From the NCBI GenBank assembly GCA_019232645.1, contig JAFANO010000006.1, positions 1-7,270 of the forward strand: DNA of 7,270 nucleotides. Direction: 5' to 3'. Made by a program: the position numbers and the translations under genes. Under the pieces are notes generated by a model. That model was not told where the DNA came from. It did not search any database and was given only the letters and a program-made list of their open reading frames with translations. The stretch's first letter is position 1; every line of letters begins with the position of its first letter. Positions 1 through 5,867 of this stretch are shown one piece after another. This stretch comes from Planctomycetaceae bacterium. GTDB lineage: Bacteria; Planctomycetota; Planctomycetia; Isosphaerales; Isosphaeraceae.

Positions 1-2397
1 GACCATTTCCCCATGCTCGTTCTTGACGAACATATTTTGCAAATCCTCGGGGTACCGCCGGAACTCCGGCGCGGCCTGGACAAAGACCTTGAAGAACTGG
101 CCGAAGAGGATGAAGCCTTGCTCCCAAGTGCTGCCTACGACGATGGACAGGTTGTCCATCGCGTTTCCGATCGACACACCCTTCTGCATGGCCACGTCGT
201 TGTCGATGACCAGCTCATACTGCGGGTAGTTGCTGGCAAAGAAGGTGAACAGGCCCTTCAGTTCCTTGCGTTTCGACAGGCCCTCCAGGAACTTCTCGGT
301 CACTTCTCCGAGCCGCTTGTAGTTGTTCGAGTTCGTCTTGTCGAGGAGACGTACGGAGAAACCCCCGGCCGCGCCAAAACCCGGAACCGCGGGCGGCTCA
401 AAGAACTCGAGCTTAACATTGGATATCACACGGCATTTTTCGTCGAGCTTCTCAATGATCTGGCGAGAGGTCAGCTTGCGTTCGGACCAGGGCTTCAAAT
501 TGATGAGACAGGTCCCCGCGTTCGAGCCCCGGCCCTCGGTCAGAACCTCGTAACCGGCCAACGAGGAGACCGAGGTGACTCCTTCGATGCCTTTGGCGAT
601 CGCCTGCAGCTCGTGGGACTTGGAGTTGGTGTACTCGAGGGTCGAGCCTGGAGGCGTCTGGATGATTCCATAGATCATGCCCTGGTCCTCGAGCGGGATA
701 AAGCCAGACGGAAGCTGCGTGTTTACAAGGTAAATGGCGGTGCCAAAGCCCATAATGACGAACAAGGTCAGCGCGCGGCGCGTGACGATCCGGCGCAGGA
801 TGGCAGCATAACCGCCCGTGACCTTCTCGACGCCACGGTCAAAAAGATGCAGCAGGATGGCCAGCGGCCCACGCTTTTTCACGTGGTTCGTGTGGGGCTT
901 GAGAATCATCGCACAGAGAACCGGCGTGAGCGTCAGGGCCACGACACCGGAGAGAACGATGGACGTGGCCATCGTGATGCCGAACTGGCGGTAGAAGGTG
1001 CCGACCGGCCCGGTCATGAAGGTCACCGGGACGAAGACCGCTGTCATCACCAGGGTGATGGCGATGATCGCGCCGCTGATCTCGTGAACAACCTCCATGG
1101 TCGCCCGATAGGGTGAGAGGTGCTTCTCGTGCATCTTGGCATGCACCGCTTCGACCACCACAATCGCGTCGTCCACCACGACCCCGATCGCCAGCACCAG
1201 CGCGAAGAGCGTGATCAGGTTGATCGAGAGACCGAGCAACAGCATGAAAAAGAAGGTCCCGATCAGGGACACCGGAACCGCCAGGGTCGGGATCAGCGTG
1301 GAACGCCAATCCCCGAGGAACAGGAAGACCACCAGGGCTACCAACACGAAGGCCTCGAACAGGGTGTGGAGCACCTTATCGATGGAGGCCTCCAGGAACG
1401 CGGAAACGTCGTAGCTGACCTGAAAGTTCATGCCAGGAGGGAACGACTCCGCCTTGATCTCCTCGAGCTTCTTCTTGACCTCCTCGATGACGACGGCGGC
1501 GTTGGAGCCGGGGGTTTGCTTGAGAACGATGGCAGCCGAGGGATGGCCGTCGATGTCCGAGTAGAGGTTGTAGTACGCAGCGCTCAGCTCGACTTTGGCG
1601 ACGTCCTTGAGCCGCAGGATCTCACCATCAGGATTTGCTTTGAGAATTATATTTTCATACTGCTCCGGCTTGTTGTAGCGTCCCACCCAGGTCAGGACGT
1701 ACTCGACTGTTTGCGACATTTTGCCCGTCGCCTGGCCGAGTCGTCCGGGCGAACCAATCATGCTCTGTTGTCCCAGAGCCTTCATGACGTCGTCGGAGGA
1801 CAGATTGTAGGCGCGCATGCGTTCGAGATTCAGCCAGACCCGCATCGCATACTGGCGGCTGCCGAGAATCGTGGCGGTGCCGATGCCCCGGATCCGCTTG
1901 ATCTCGGGCAGGAGGTTGACAAAGGCGTAGTTGTAAAGGAAATTCTGGTCGACGCCTTCAGCCGTACTGTAGACGTTCACATACATCAGCATGCTCGTCA
2001 TGGCCTGCATGACGATGATTCCCTCCCGCTCCACCAGGGGAGGGAGCCTGTTCTTCACGATGGCGATCCGGTTATTCACGTTCAAGACCGCCACGTTCGG
2101 GTCCGTGCCTGGCTCGAAGATGATCTGGATCGTTGCCTCACCGGCACTGGTGGCGGCGGAGGCCATGTAGCGCATGTCCTGTACGCCGTTGATGGCCTGC
2201 TCCAAGGGAATCAGGACCGAGTCGACCAAGACATTGGCACTGGCGCCGGGATAAGCAACCGTGACCACCACGCTCGGCGGCGCGACGGAGGGGAACTGGG
2301 ATATCGGCAGGGTTTTGATTGCCAGCGTCCCCAGGAACACGATGATCACGGAGATCACGATCGCCAATGCCGGTCTATAGAGGATTCGTGTGACCAT
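1..2397 (-). CDS. RND multidrug efflux pump, inner-membrane permease (AcrB/HAE-1 type), 3' end outside window
   Basis: Proton-driven inner-membrane pump that would take substrates from the periplasm or outer leaflet and pass them to the adaptor and outer-membrane channel. 799 residues are visible, starting MVTRILYRPALAIVISV and open to the left edge. AcrB-family proteins are about 1030-1060 residues, so roughly 250, including TM8-12, are missing. Visible order: TM1 (about 10-28), first periplasmic porter/docking loop (29-342, with the AYPGAS motif at 48-53), TM2-TM6 (about 343-495), TM7 (541-558), then most of the second periplasmic loop, with GFIPLEDQG at 565-573. TM4 carries VVVDDAIVVVE, and Asp409-Asp410 match the AcrB proton-relay pair Asp407/Asp408. 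The partner Lys of TM10 lies beyond the edge. The ATG at 2397 gives the family-typical N-terminus. The only Shine-Dalgarno-like match, GGAAAG at 2416-2411, is 13 nt upstream, which is long. The adaptor gene ends 327 bp upstream. The family is certain; the substrate is unknown. Confidence 0.96.
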   Translation of the reverse strand, partial: MVTRILYRPALAIVISVIIVFLGTLAIKTLPISQFPSVAPPSVVVTVAYPGASANVLVDSVLIPLEQAINGVQDMRYMASAATSAGEATIQIIFEPGTDPNVAVLNVNNRIAIVKNRLPPLVEREGIIVMQAMTSMLMYVNVYSTAEGVDQNFLYNYAFVNLLPEIKRIRGIGTATILGSRQYAMRVWLNLERMRAYNLSSDDVMKALGQQSMIGSPGRLGQATGKMSQTVEYVLTWVGRYNKPEQYENIILKANPDGEILRLKDVAKVELSAAYYNLYSDIDGHPSAAIVLKQTPGSNAAVVIEEVKKKLEEIKAESFPPGMNFQVSYDVSAFLEASIDKVLHTLFEAFVLVALVVFLFLGDWRSTLIPTLAVPVSLIGTFFFMLLLGLSINLITLFALVLAIGVVVDDAIVVVEAVHAKMHEKHLSPYRATMEVVHEISGAIIAITLVMTAVFVPVTFMTGPVGTFYRQFGITMATSIVLSGVVALTLTPVLCAMILKPHTNHVKKRGPLAILLHLFDRGVEKVTGGYAAILRRIVTRRALTLFVIMGFGTAIYLVNTQLPSGFIPLEDQGMIYGIIQTPPGSTLEYTNSKSHELQAIAKGIEGVTSVSSLAGYEVLTEGRGSNAGTCLINLKPWSERKLTSRQIIEKLDEKCRVISNVKLEFFEPPAVPGFGAAGGFSVRLLDKTNSNNYKRLGEVTEKFLEGLSKRKELKGLFTFFASNYPQYELVIDNDVAMQKGVSIGNAMDNLSIVVGSTWEQGFILFGQFFKVFVQAAPEFRRYPEDLQNMFVKNEHGEMV

Positions 2398-2447
2398 AGT
2401 TCTGACTGCGCTTTCCGAAAGATTGCGTGAATGTGTGTGTGCCGAAT

Positions 2448-2479
2448 CCCGGCGCCGACTGCTGCAACCCCGGCGCCGA
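2448..2479. repeat. Direct repeat CCCGGCGCCGA x2, 21-bp period
   Basis: CCCGGCGCCGA occurs at 2448-2458 and again at 2469-2479. The start-to-start distance is 21 bp, about two helical turns. A third copy of the core GGCGCCGA lies at 2553-2560. The repeats sit just upstream of the pump gene start at 2397. They could be protein-binding sites, or simply reflect GC-rich composition. Confidence 0.5.
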
Positions 2480-2549
2480 ACGTCAGACCCTCACAAACCC
2501 ATCGATTGTAACCATTTCCACCAGATCGTTTCGGATCGCTCGGCAGGTC

Positions 2550-2561
2550 GTCGGCGCCGAC
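2550..2561. repeat. 12-bp perfect palindrome GTCGGCGCCGAC
   Basis: GTCGGCGCCGAC is its own reverse complement. It shares the GGCGCCGA core with the two direct-repeat copies about 75-100 bp away. It has no loop and no following T-run, so it is more likely a binding site or chance than a terminator. Confidence 0.45.
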
Positions 2562-2724
2562 CGACCCGGCCCACGCCACCGCCGATTTGCCCGCACACTT
2601 TGGGGTCCGAGTAGACTGAGCGGAAATCCGATAGGGCCGGGGATCGGCTGCAGCTTTCGAGATCTGGTCTCGGAAAGTACAGTTATAAGATAATCTGGTT
2701 GAGTTCCGTACCGGGAAGCGGTTG

Positions 2725-3969
2725 CTATTCTGCCCTGTTTTTTAGTCCTGCAATAACCACTTCCGGGCGACTAAACTCGTATTCCACCTTCTCGCCATCG
2801 CGAACCTGTCGGATCCCCTCGAGAACGATCCTGTCGTCCACACCAAGTCCCCTCTTGATTACAAAGATGTCATCCATTTCGTTCTGGATCACGATCTCGC
2901 GCTGATGCACCACGTCATCTTTGCCGACGACGTAAGCGTACCGCTTGTCGAGAATCTCGAAAGTCGCCCGCTGAGGGATGACGATGGCGTCCTTCAACAC
3001 TCGGTGGATCAACACGGTGCCGGTCTGACCGTGACGCAGCAGGCCGTCCGGGTTCGGAAAATCCGCGCGGAAGGGGATGTTCCCGGTCTCGTTGTTGAAT
3101 TGGGCCTCGATCGCACCGATCTTGCCGAACTGCTGGAACTTGTTGCCGTTCGCCAGCACGAGTTCGATTTGCCCAATCTCCTTATTCTTACCCAGGTCGG
3201 CCATGTATTCGAGGTACCGGGCCTCGGGTACGTTGAAATAAACCCACATCAAGCTGTTATCGGACAAGGTCGTGAGGATGTCCCCCTCCTTGACCAGGCT
3301 GCCCAGCTGCTCGTGCAGGCGGTCGACGATGCCGTCGAACGGTGCTCTGACGTTGGTAAAGTTCAATTCGGCCCCCGCCAGCTTCGCCTTGGCCTGGGCC
3401 TTTGCCAGTTTGGCGTCGAGCAGTTGCACCTCATTCTGAGAGACCACTTTTTGCTCGAACAACTTCTTGGTGTTATTGAACTCCAGTTGCGCGAGCCGGG
3501 CCTCGGCCGACTCGGCGTCCAGCTTTGCCTGGTAAAGAGTTGGTACGATCTTGAACATCGAATCGCCCTTCTTCACCGCCTGGCCCTCCTTGACTGAGAT
3601 CTCCTGGAGATACCCGCCCTCCAATGCACGGACATTTATGTGGCGCTGCGAGTGGATCTGGCAGACATATTGCTGGGTGATGATGACGGCCTGTGCCTCG
3701 GGGCTGGTGACCACGATCTTGTGGTGCTCCTGGTGGGGCTCCTCCTTGTGCGTGTGAAAATACGACTCAAGCTGGCCGACGATGTACCCTTTCGTCTGCT
3801 TGGCTCTCGTGCCAATGTAATCAAGATAGACGTAAATCTTGGGGGTTTTCTGCGGCGGGTAGATGTCCGCACGCACCTTGTTCAGGCCGAGGACCCCGCC
3901 GCTGATCAGGGCGACGACCAGCATCAAGGTGGTCACCGGCCGACGCATGGCGAACACAATCGGATTCAT
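2725..3969 (-). CDS. RND efflux periplasmic adaptor (membrane fusion protein, AcrA/HlyD type) with RND-pump-like N-terminus
   Basis: Periplasmic adaptor of 414 residues that would bridge the pump and the outer-membrane channel. After the N-terminal region come: the first half of the barrel/lipoyl domain (about 105-140, VRALEGGYLQEISVKEGQAVKKGD), an alpha-helical hairpin rich in Ala, Lys and Gln (about 143-203), the second lipoyl half (VRAPFDGIVDRL, 207-218, then LGSLVKEGD), the beta-barrel (about 235-325, WVYFNVPEARYLEYM) and a membrane-proximal domain (about 326-400). The ATG at 3969 is chosen because AGGAG (3981-3977) lies 7 nt upstream. The frame stays open for 113 more codons, but that stretch is only Arg/Pro-rich sequence. 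Residues 1-71 are unusual: MNPIVFAMRRPVTTLMLVVA and what follows resemble the start of an RND permease (TM1 plus early porter domain), not a normal adaptor signal peptide or lipobox. A His-rich linker (72-83) follows. The adaptor assignment is secure; the role of the N-terminus is inference. Confidence 0.95.
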   Translation of the reverse strand: MNPIVFAMRRPVTTLMLVVALISGGVLGLNKVRADIYPPQKTPKIYVYLDYIGTRAKQTKGYIVGQLESYFHTHKEEPHQEHHKIVVTSPEAQAVIITQQYVCQIHSQRHINVRALEGGYLQEISVKEGQAVKKGDSMFKIVPTLYQAKLDAESAEARLAQLEFNNTKKLFEQKVVSQNEVQLLDAKLAKAQAKAKLAGAELNFTNVRAPFDGIVDRLHEQLGSLVKEGDILTTLSDNSLMWVYFNVPEARYLEYMADLGKNKEIGQIELVLANGNKFQQFGKIGAIEAQFNNETGNIPFRADFPNPDGLLRHGQTGTVLIHRVLKDAIVIPQRATFEILDKRYAYVVGKDDVVHQREIVIQNEMDDIFVIKRGLGVDDRIVLEGIRQVRDGEKVEYEFSRPEVVIAGLKNRAE

Positions 3970-3976
3970 TGCAGAG

Positions 3977-3981
3977 CTCCT
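3977..3981 (-). promoter_or_regulatory. Ribosome binding site AGGAG for the adaptor gene
   Basis: AGGAG on the minus strand, 7 nt before the ATG at 3969. It decides the start of the adaptor against the much longer open frame beginning at 4308, and so confirms that the RND-like N-terminus is translated. Confidence 0.75.
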
Positions 3982-4295
3982 GCTCGACTCGACTCTGTCC
4001 CGATTCGTTGGGCAAGGAAACGCGGTGTGGATTTGGAGGGATTCGAGTACGGACGGCGATCCGACTCGGTTCGACGCCAGAGGGGGGCGAGGTGGCGTCG
4101 GAAGGCGCGCGGGATGATCTCCCGACCAGGTCGTCGTCGATCGATCGCGGACGTCGGCGTCCGGGTCACGCCGAACCGACGACCACGAGGGACGTCGAGC
4201 CCAAGACCTGGGCATTGGCGAGGCACGGTTTGGCCGAGTCGGCGACGTCGATTGCTCGCCATCCCCCAGGCCGGGGCCTGGACGACGCGTGAAGG

Positions 4296-4316
4296 ACCGG
4301 CGACACATCAGCCGGT
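4296..4316 (-). terminator. Possible weak terminator or attenuator hairpin after the small secreted protein gene
   Basis: ACCGGC-N9-GCCGGT is a perfect 6-bp inverted repeat starting 24 nt downstream of the stop codon at 4343-4341 in the minus direction. It is followed by CCTTCA and has no real T-run, so intrinsic termination would be weak. It may act as an mRNA stabiliser or be incidental. A second GC hairpin (CCAGGC-CGGG-GCCTGG, 4266-4281) follows immediately. Confidence 0.25.
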
Positions 4317-4340
4317 AATCAGGGGTCCATCAGCGGACGA

Positions 4341-4706
4341 TCAACAGCGGAGGGGGTAGAGGGAGAGGATCGAGCGGGGGGCGATCAACTGGCGATCGGG
4401 GACCTCGCGGAAGGAACAAGGGATTAGGAAGGAAACTCGAGGCTCGTCCAGAGCATCGGCCCGATCCTGCTCTTCATTCTCGGAAGGAAGGGCATTCACC
4501 CGCAGGACGACGTCGGTGGCCATCGCAGCGCTGAGGCGGGTCGTAGATTGGCCCGGGGGTGGGGCGACATTGCGGCGGAGGCAATCGGGCCGGGACGAGA
4601 CGGTGATGAACCCCGACGTCCGGATCGGCGCAACCAGCACCGACGCCAGCAGCGCCAGCGAGGATGTGAGCCAGAGCGTGGAGACGAGGCTTTTACGGTC
4701 GGGCAT
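4341..4706 (-). CDS. Small predicted exported or membrane-anchored protein, unknown function
   Basis: A 121-residue frame that I do not recognise. It begins MPDRKSLVSTLWLTSSLALL, with a basic n-region and a hydrophobic stretch at about 8-27, like a signal peptide or single membrane anchor. The rest is polar, with an acidic patch (about 76-89, ENEEQDRADALDEP) and three cysteines (42, 97, 121), the last being the C-terminal residue. There is no lipobox. The ATG at 4706 is preferred over the in-frame GTG at 4817 because it opens directly on the hydrophobic segment and follows GCGAGG (4716-4711), 4 nt upstream. The gene is first after the leftward promoter and precedes the adaptor by 371 bp, so it may belong to the efflux transcript. 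No domain homology supports it. It is a real gene if the signal peptide is genuine; otherwise it is an open frame in a long leader. Confidence 0.45.
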   Translation of the reverse strand: MPDRKSLVSTLWLTSSLALLASVLVAPIRTSGFITVSSRPDCLRRNVAPPPGQSTTRLSAAMATDVVLRVNALPSENEEQDRADALDEPRVSFLIPCSFREVPDRQLIAPRSILSLYPLRC

Positions 4707-4819
4707 GGGCCCTCGCTTCTCGAACGTCGTGATTCGAGGCTCGCTCGCCGGCGTCCGGCGAGATGGCTTTCCACCAGATCGCTTCGCGAATTCTCCGGCT
4801 GGCCGGGTGAAGCCCACGG

Positions 4820-4851
4820 CCTCGCACTATATACTCTTTCGACGTGCGAGG
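4820..4851. promoter_or_regulatory. 8-bp perfect inverted repeat CCTCGCAC-N16-GTGCGAGG in the leftward leader
   Basis: CCTCGCAC (4820-4827) and GTGCGAGG (4844-4851) are perfect reverse complements flanking a 16-nt AT-richer spacer (TATATACTCTTTCGAC). The repeat lies roughly 40-70 nt downstream of the expected leftward transcription start and about 115 nt before the small protein's ATG. It could be a second operator for a dimeric regulator, or an RNA stem-loop in the 5' leader. The sequence alone does not decide between them. Confidence 0.5.
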
Positions 4852-4878
4852 GGACCCCAAACTTCCGGACAAACAATA

Positions 4879-4896
4879 TACGACATCCAAGTCGTA
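4879..4896. promoter_or_regulatory. Probable operator TACGAC-N6-GTCGTA overlapping the leftward transcription start
   Basis: TACGACATCCAAGTCGTA is a perfect 6-bp dyad with a 6-bp spacer, lying 2 bp downstream of the leftward -10 box (4904-4899), where a bound repressor would block initiation. Its spacing suits a dimeric winged-helix protein. The divergent winged-helix gene at 4954-5268 is the natural candidate. The dyad also loosely resembles BlaI/CopY-type operators (TAC...GTA), but no such gene is seen here. Position and symmetry are seen; function is inferred. Confidence 0.6.
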
Positions 4897-4898
4897 AA

Positions 4899-4927
4899 AT
4901 TATAGCTTCGCTATCGACGGAAATCAA
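4899..4927 (-). promoter_or_regulatory. Sigma-70-type promoter reading leftward into the small protein and efflux genes
   Basis: On the minus strand, TTGATT (4927-4922) and a perfect TATAAT (4904-4899) are separated by exactly 17 bp. This is the best promoter match I found in the window. The spacer contains a small dyad, ATAGC-TTC-GCTAT (4902-4914), that overlaps the -10. Transcription would start at about 4892, inside the TACGAC/GTCGTA dyad. This gives a leader of about 185 nt before the small exported protein, with the adaptor and pump further on. The -35 box ends 27 bp before the divergent regulator's ATG, so expression of the regulator and the efflux genes may be coupled. Confidence 0.7.
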
Positions 4928-4953
4928 GAGACGGCGCATGGTTGTTCGAAAAC

Positions 4954-5268
4954 ATGGCAAACGGTCCCGGGTGGACATTCCTGAGTAACCACGCCCACGT
5001 GCTGCTCTGCATCGCAAAAGAGCCCGAGGTGCGCCTCCGAGAGGTGGCACATCGGGTGGGGATCACCGAGCGGGCCGTCCAGCGGATCGTGGCCGACCTC
5101 GAGGAGGGAGGTTACCTCTCGCGCTCGCGCGAGGGGCGGCGGAATTGCTACGAGGTGCACCTGGACCGCCCGATGAGGCATTCGGTCGAGTCGCACCGCG
5201 AGGTGGGCGTGCTCCTCAACCTCATCCTCCGGCCTGACCAACCCGATCCGGGGGAACCGGAGTGCTGA
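4954..5268 (+). CDS. Small winged-helix-turn-helix transcriptional regulator (MarR/ArsR-like)
   Basis: A 104-residue DNA-binding protein. From the ATG: GWTFLSNHAHVLLCIAKEPE (6-25) is a first helix; VRLREVAHRVG (26-36) is the second; ITERAVQRIVADLEEGGYL (37-55) carries the recognition helix; SRSREGRRNCYEVHL (56-70) is a basic beta-wing. A short C-terminal helix (HREVGVLLNLIL, 81-92) may dimerise, followed by a Pro/Asp-rich tail ending in Cys. This is the small stand-alone winged-helix type annotated in many actinobacteria and planctomycetes. No ligand domain or metal site is obvious. An in-frame TTG at 4942 would add four residues; ATG 4954 is preferred. No clear Shine-Dalgarno sequence precedes either. 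It is divergent from the efflux genes, and its start is 27 bp from their -35 box, so local control of them is the likely role. Whether it represses or activates is not shown. Confidence 0.85.
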   Translation: MANGPGWTFLSNHAHVLLCIAKEPEVRLREVAHRVGITERAVQRIVADLEEGGYLSRSREGRRNCYEVHLDRPMRHSVESHREVGVLLNLILRPDQPDPGEPEC

Positions 5269-5298
5269 CAGGTCGCGACGAACCTCCCTGGGGCTCGT

Positions 5299-5321
5299 AG
5301 AACGGGCCGATCAGGCGTTCT
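5299..5321 (+). terminator. Weak hairpin downstream of the regulator gene
   Basis: AGAACG (5299-5304) and CGTTCT (5316-5321) form a 6-bp inverted repeat about 30 bp after the regulator's stop codon, with GCC/GGC pairing possible inside it. No T-run follows, so at best it is a weak or non-canonical terminator. Confidence 0.25.
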
Positions 5322-5443
5322 CGAGGATGTCAGCCTGCCCCGATCACCCGCCCGCGCCGTGTCGTCAGGGTCGGAGCCGCTTGATACAACTTCTTCCCCT
5401 GGGATTCGCGCTCAGGAGCCGTTCACGCCCCTGAACAGGCGAA

Positions 5444-5473
5444 AGGCCCGGATCGGTTAGACCGCCCGGGCCT
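5444..5473 (-). terminator. Strong GC hairpin, likely intrinsic-type terminator at the end of the IS66 remnant
   Basis: AGGCCCGG (5444-5451) pairs perfectly with CCGGGCCT (5466-5473). Inside, CGGT (5454-5457) pairs with ACCG (5461-5464) around a TAG loop, giving about 12 bp with one small internal loop. In the minus direction the stem is followed by TTCGCC, only a short T tract. It overlaps the last codons and stop of the transposase fragment. It could end leftward transcription coming from the outer-membrane factor before the regulator is reached. Confidence 0.5.
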
Positions 5474-5660
5474 CGATCAAGCCAACGGCGAGGGGATCGG
5501 TGGACGGCGGCTTGGAGGAGTTGGACGAATTCCGGTTGAGTCGCGCCTCGAGGGCGGCGATCCGTCGCTCGAACGAATCGACCAGGCTGAGGATGGCCGC
5601 CTGGGCATCGGCCGGTATCTTGACCCAGAGGTCGTCGGGCAGGGGTGGCTTGGCGCTCAT
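5457..5660 (-). pseudogene. IS66-family transposase, N-terminal remnant (DUF6444-like)
   Basis: A 67-residue frame starting MSAKPPLPDDLWVKIPADAQ. Residues 23-53 contain the coiled-coil and the hallmark LEARLNRNSSNSSKPPSTDP, which in IS66 TnpC proteins precedes the Lys/Pro/Gly-rich stretch, the zinc-binding segment and the DDE catalytic domain. Here the resemblance stops after STDP: 13 unrelated residues follow and then a stop, so all catalytic parts are missing (full-length proteins are about 450-550 residues). No terminal inverted repeats or partner genes are recognisable nearby. The upstream frame stays open to 5726, but ATG 5660 gives the family-typical start. This is a decayed insertion-sequence scar between the outer-membrane factor and the regulator. 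A small independent protein retaining only this domain is possible but less likely. Confidence 0.75.
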
Positions 5661-5867
5661 GCCATCTGATGTAACCGAGAGAGGCCGGTAGCGCAAGTCC
5701 CTACTGACCGTGAAAGCCGACCCCAAATCAGGTGTCCGGAGATGATCGCGCCCTCCTCATCCATGGCAACAAGCGAATTGATCCTCATCCCTTCATTTCC
5801 CCAACAGTCAATCATTACGAAATGGGCTTTGCCGCCTTCTCGATCATACCATGAGCGAATCGGCCGG
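5661..5867. other. Intergenic region between outer-membrane factor and IS66 remnant, no gene seen
   Basis: 207 bp with no credible coding sequence. It is less GC-rich than its surroundings in the part nearest the outer-membrane factor (about 5770-5830). I see no T-run terminator directly after the outer-membrane factor's stop and no insertion-sequence end that I can identify. Confidence 0.5.

Larger units (their letters stand above)
2398..2724. other. 327-bp spacer between adaptor and pump genes, no gene seen
   Basis: Adaptor and pump genes of RND systems are usually nearly contiguous, so this gap is long. No convincing coding sequence is visible on either strand; the short open frames here lack recognisable domains. 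It holds an 11-bp direct repeat (CCCGGCGCCGA), a 12-bp perfect palindrome around a third copy of GGCGCCGA, and an AT-rich island at about 2677-2696 that stands out from the GC-rich surroundings. The island could contain a minus-strand -10 element for the pump gene (TTATAA or TATCTT), but I find no convincing -35 partner. Confidence 0.6.
3970..4340. other. 371-bp leader between small secreted protein gene and adaptor gene, no gene seen
   Basis: The frame of the adaptor stays open through most of this stretch, but the encoded sequence is low-complexity Arg/Pro-rich, with no domain and no good ribosome binding site. The other open frames look the same and are typical of GC-rich non-coding DNA. 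The stretch contains two short inverted repeats near its right end (4266-4281 and 4296-4316) and the adaptor's ribosome binding site at its left end (AGGAG, 3981-3977). If the promoter at 4899-4927 drives the adaptor, this is a long internal leader. Confidence 0.55.

Noticed and set aside
13..1116. Long plus-strand open frame (367 codons) opposite the pump gene
   Set aside because: It is rich in Arg, Asp, Gly and His with no domain, and is the antisense of a clear AcrB-type coding sequence. It stays open because of the GC-rich third positions.
1120..2430. Long plus-strand open frame (436 codons) opposite the pump gene
   Set aside because: Same reason: a His/Asp/Arg-rich shadow of the pump with no recognisable fold.
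2677..2710. Promoter for the pump gene in the AT-rich island
   Set aside because: TATCTT and TTATAA are possible -10 boxes on the minus strand, but no -35 match sits at 16-18 bp. It is mentioned in the spacer entry but not called as a promoter.
3970..4308. 113-residue N-terminal extension of the adaptor frame
   Set aside because: It is Arg/Pro/Ser-rich low-complexity sequence, and the internal ATG at 3969 has a good AGGAG site at the right distance and starts a coherent membrane segment.
3640..4359. Plus-strand open frame (239 codons) over the adaptor start and leader
   Set aside because: Its first half is antisense to the adaptor and its second half is basic low-complexity sequence. No homology is seen.
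4496..5050. Minus-strand open frame (184 codons) spanning the promoter region
   Set aside because: It runs through the regulator's antisense strand, the promoter and the operator. Its composition is Arg/Ser-rich with no domain.
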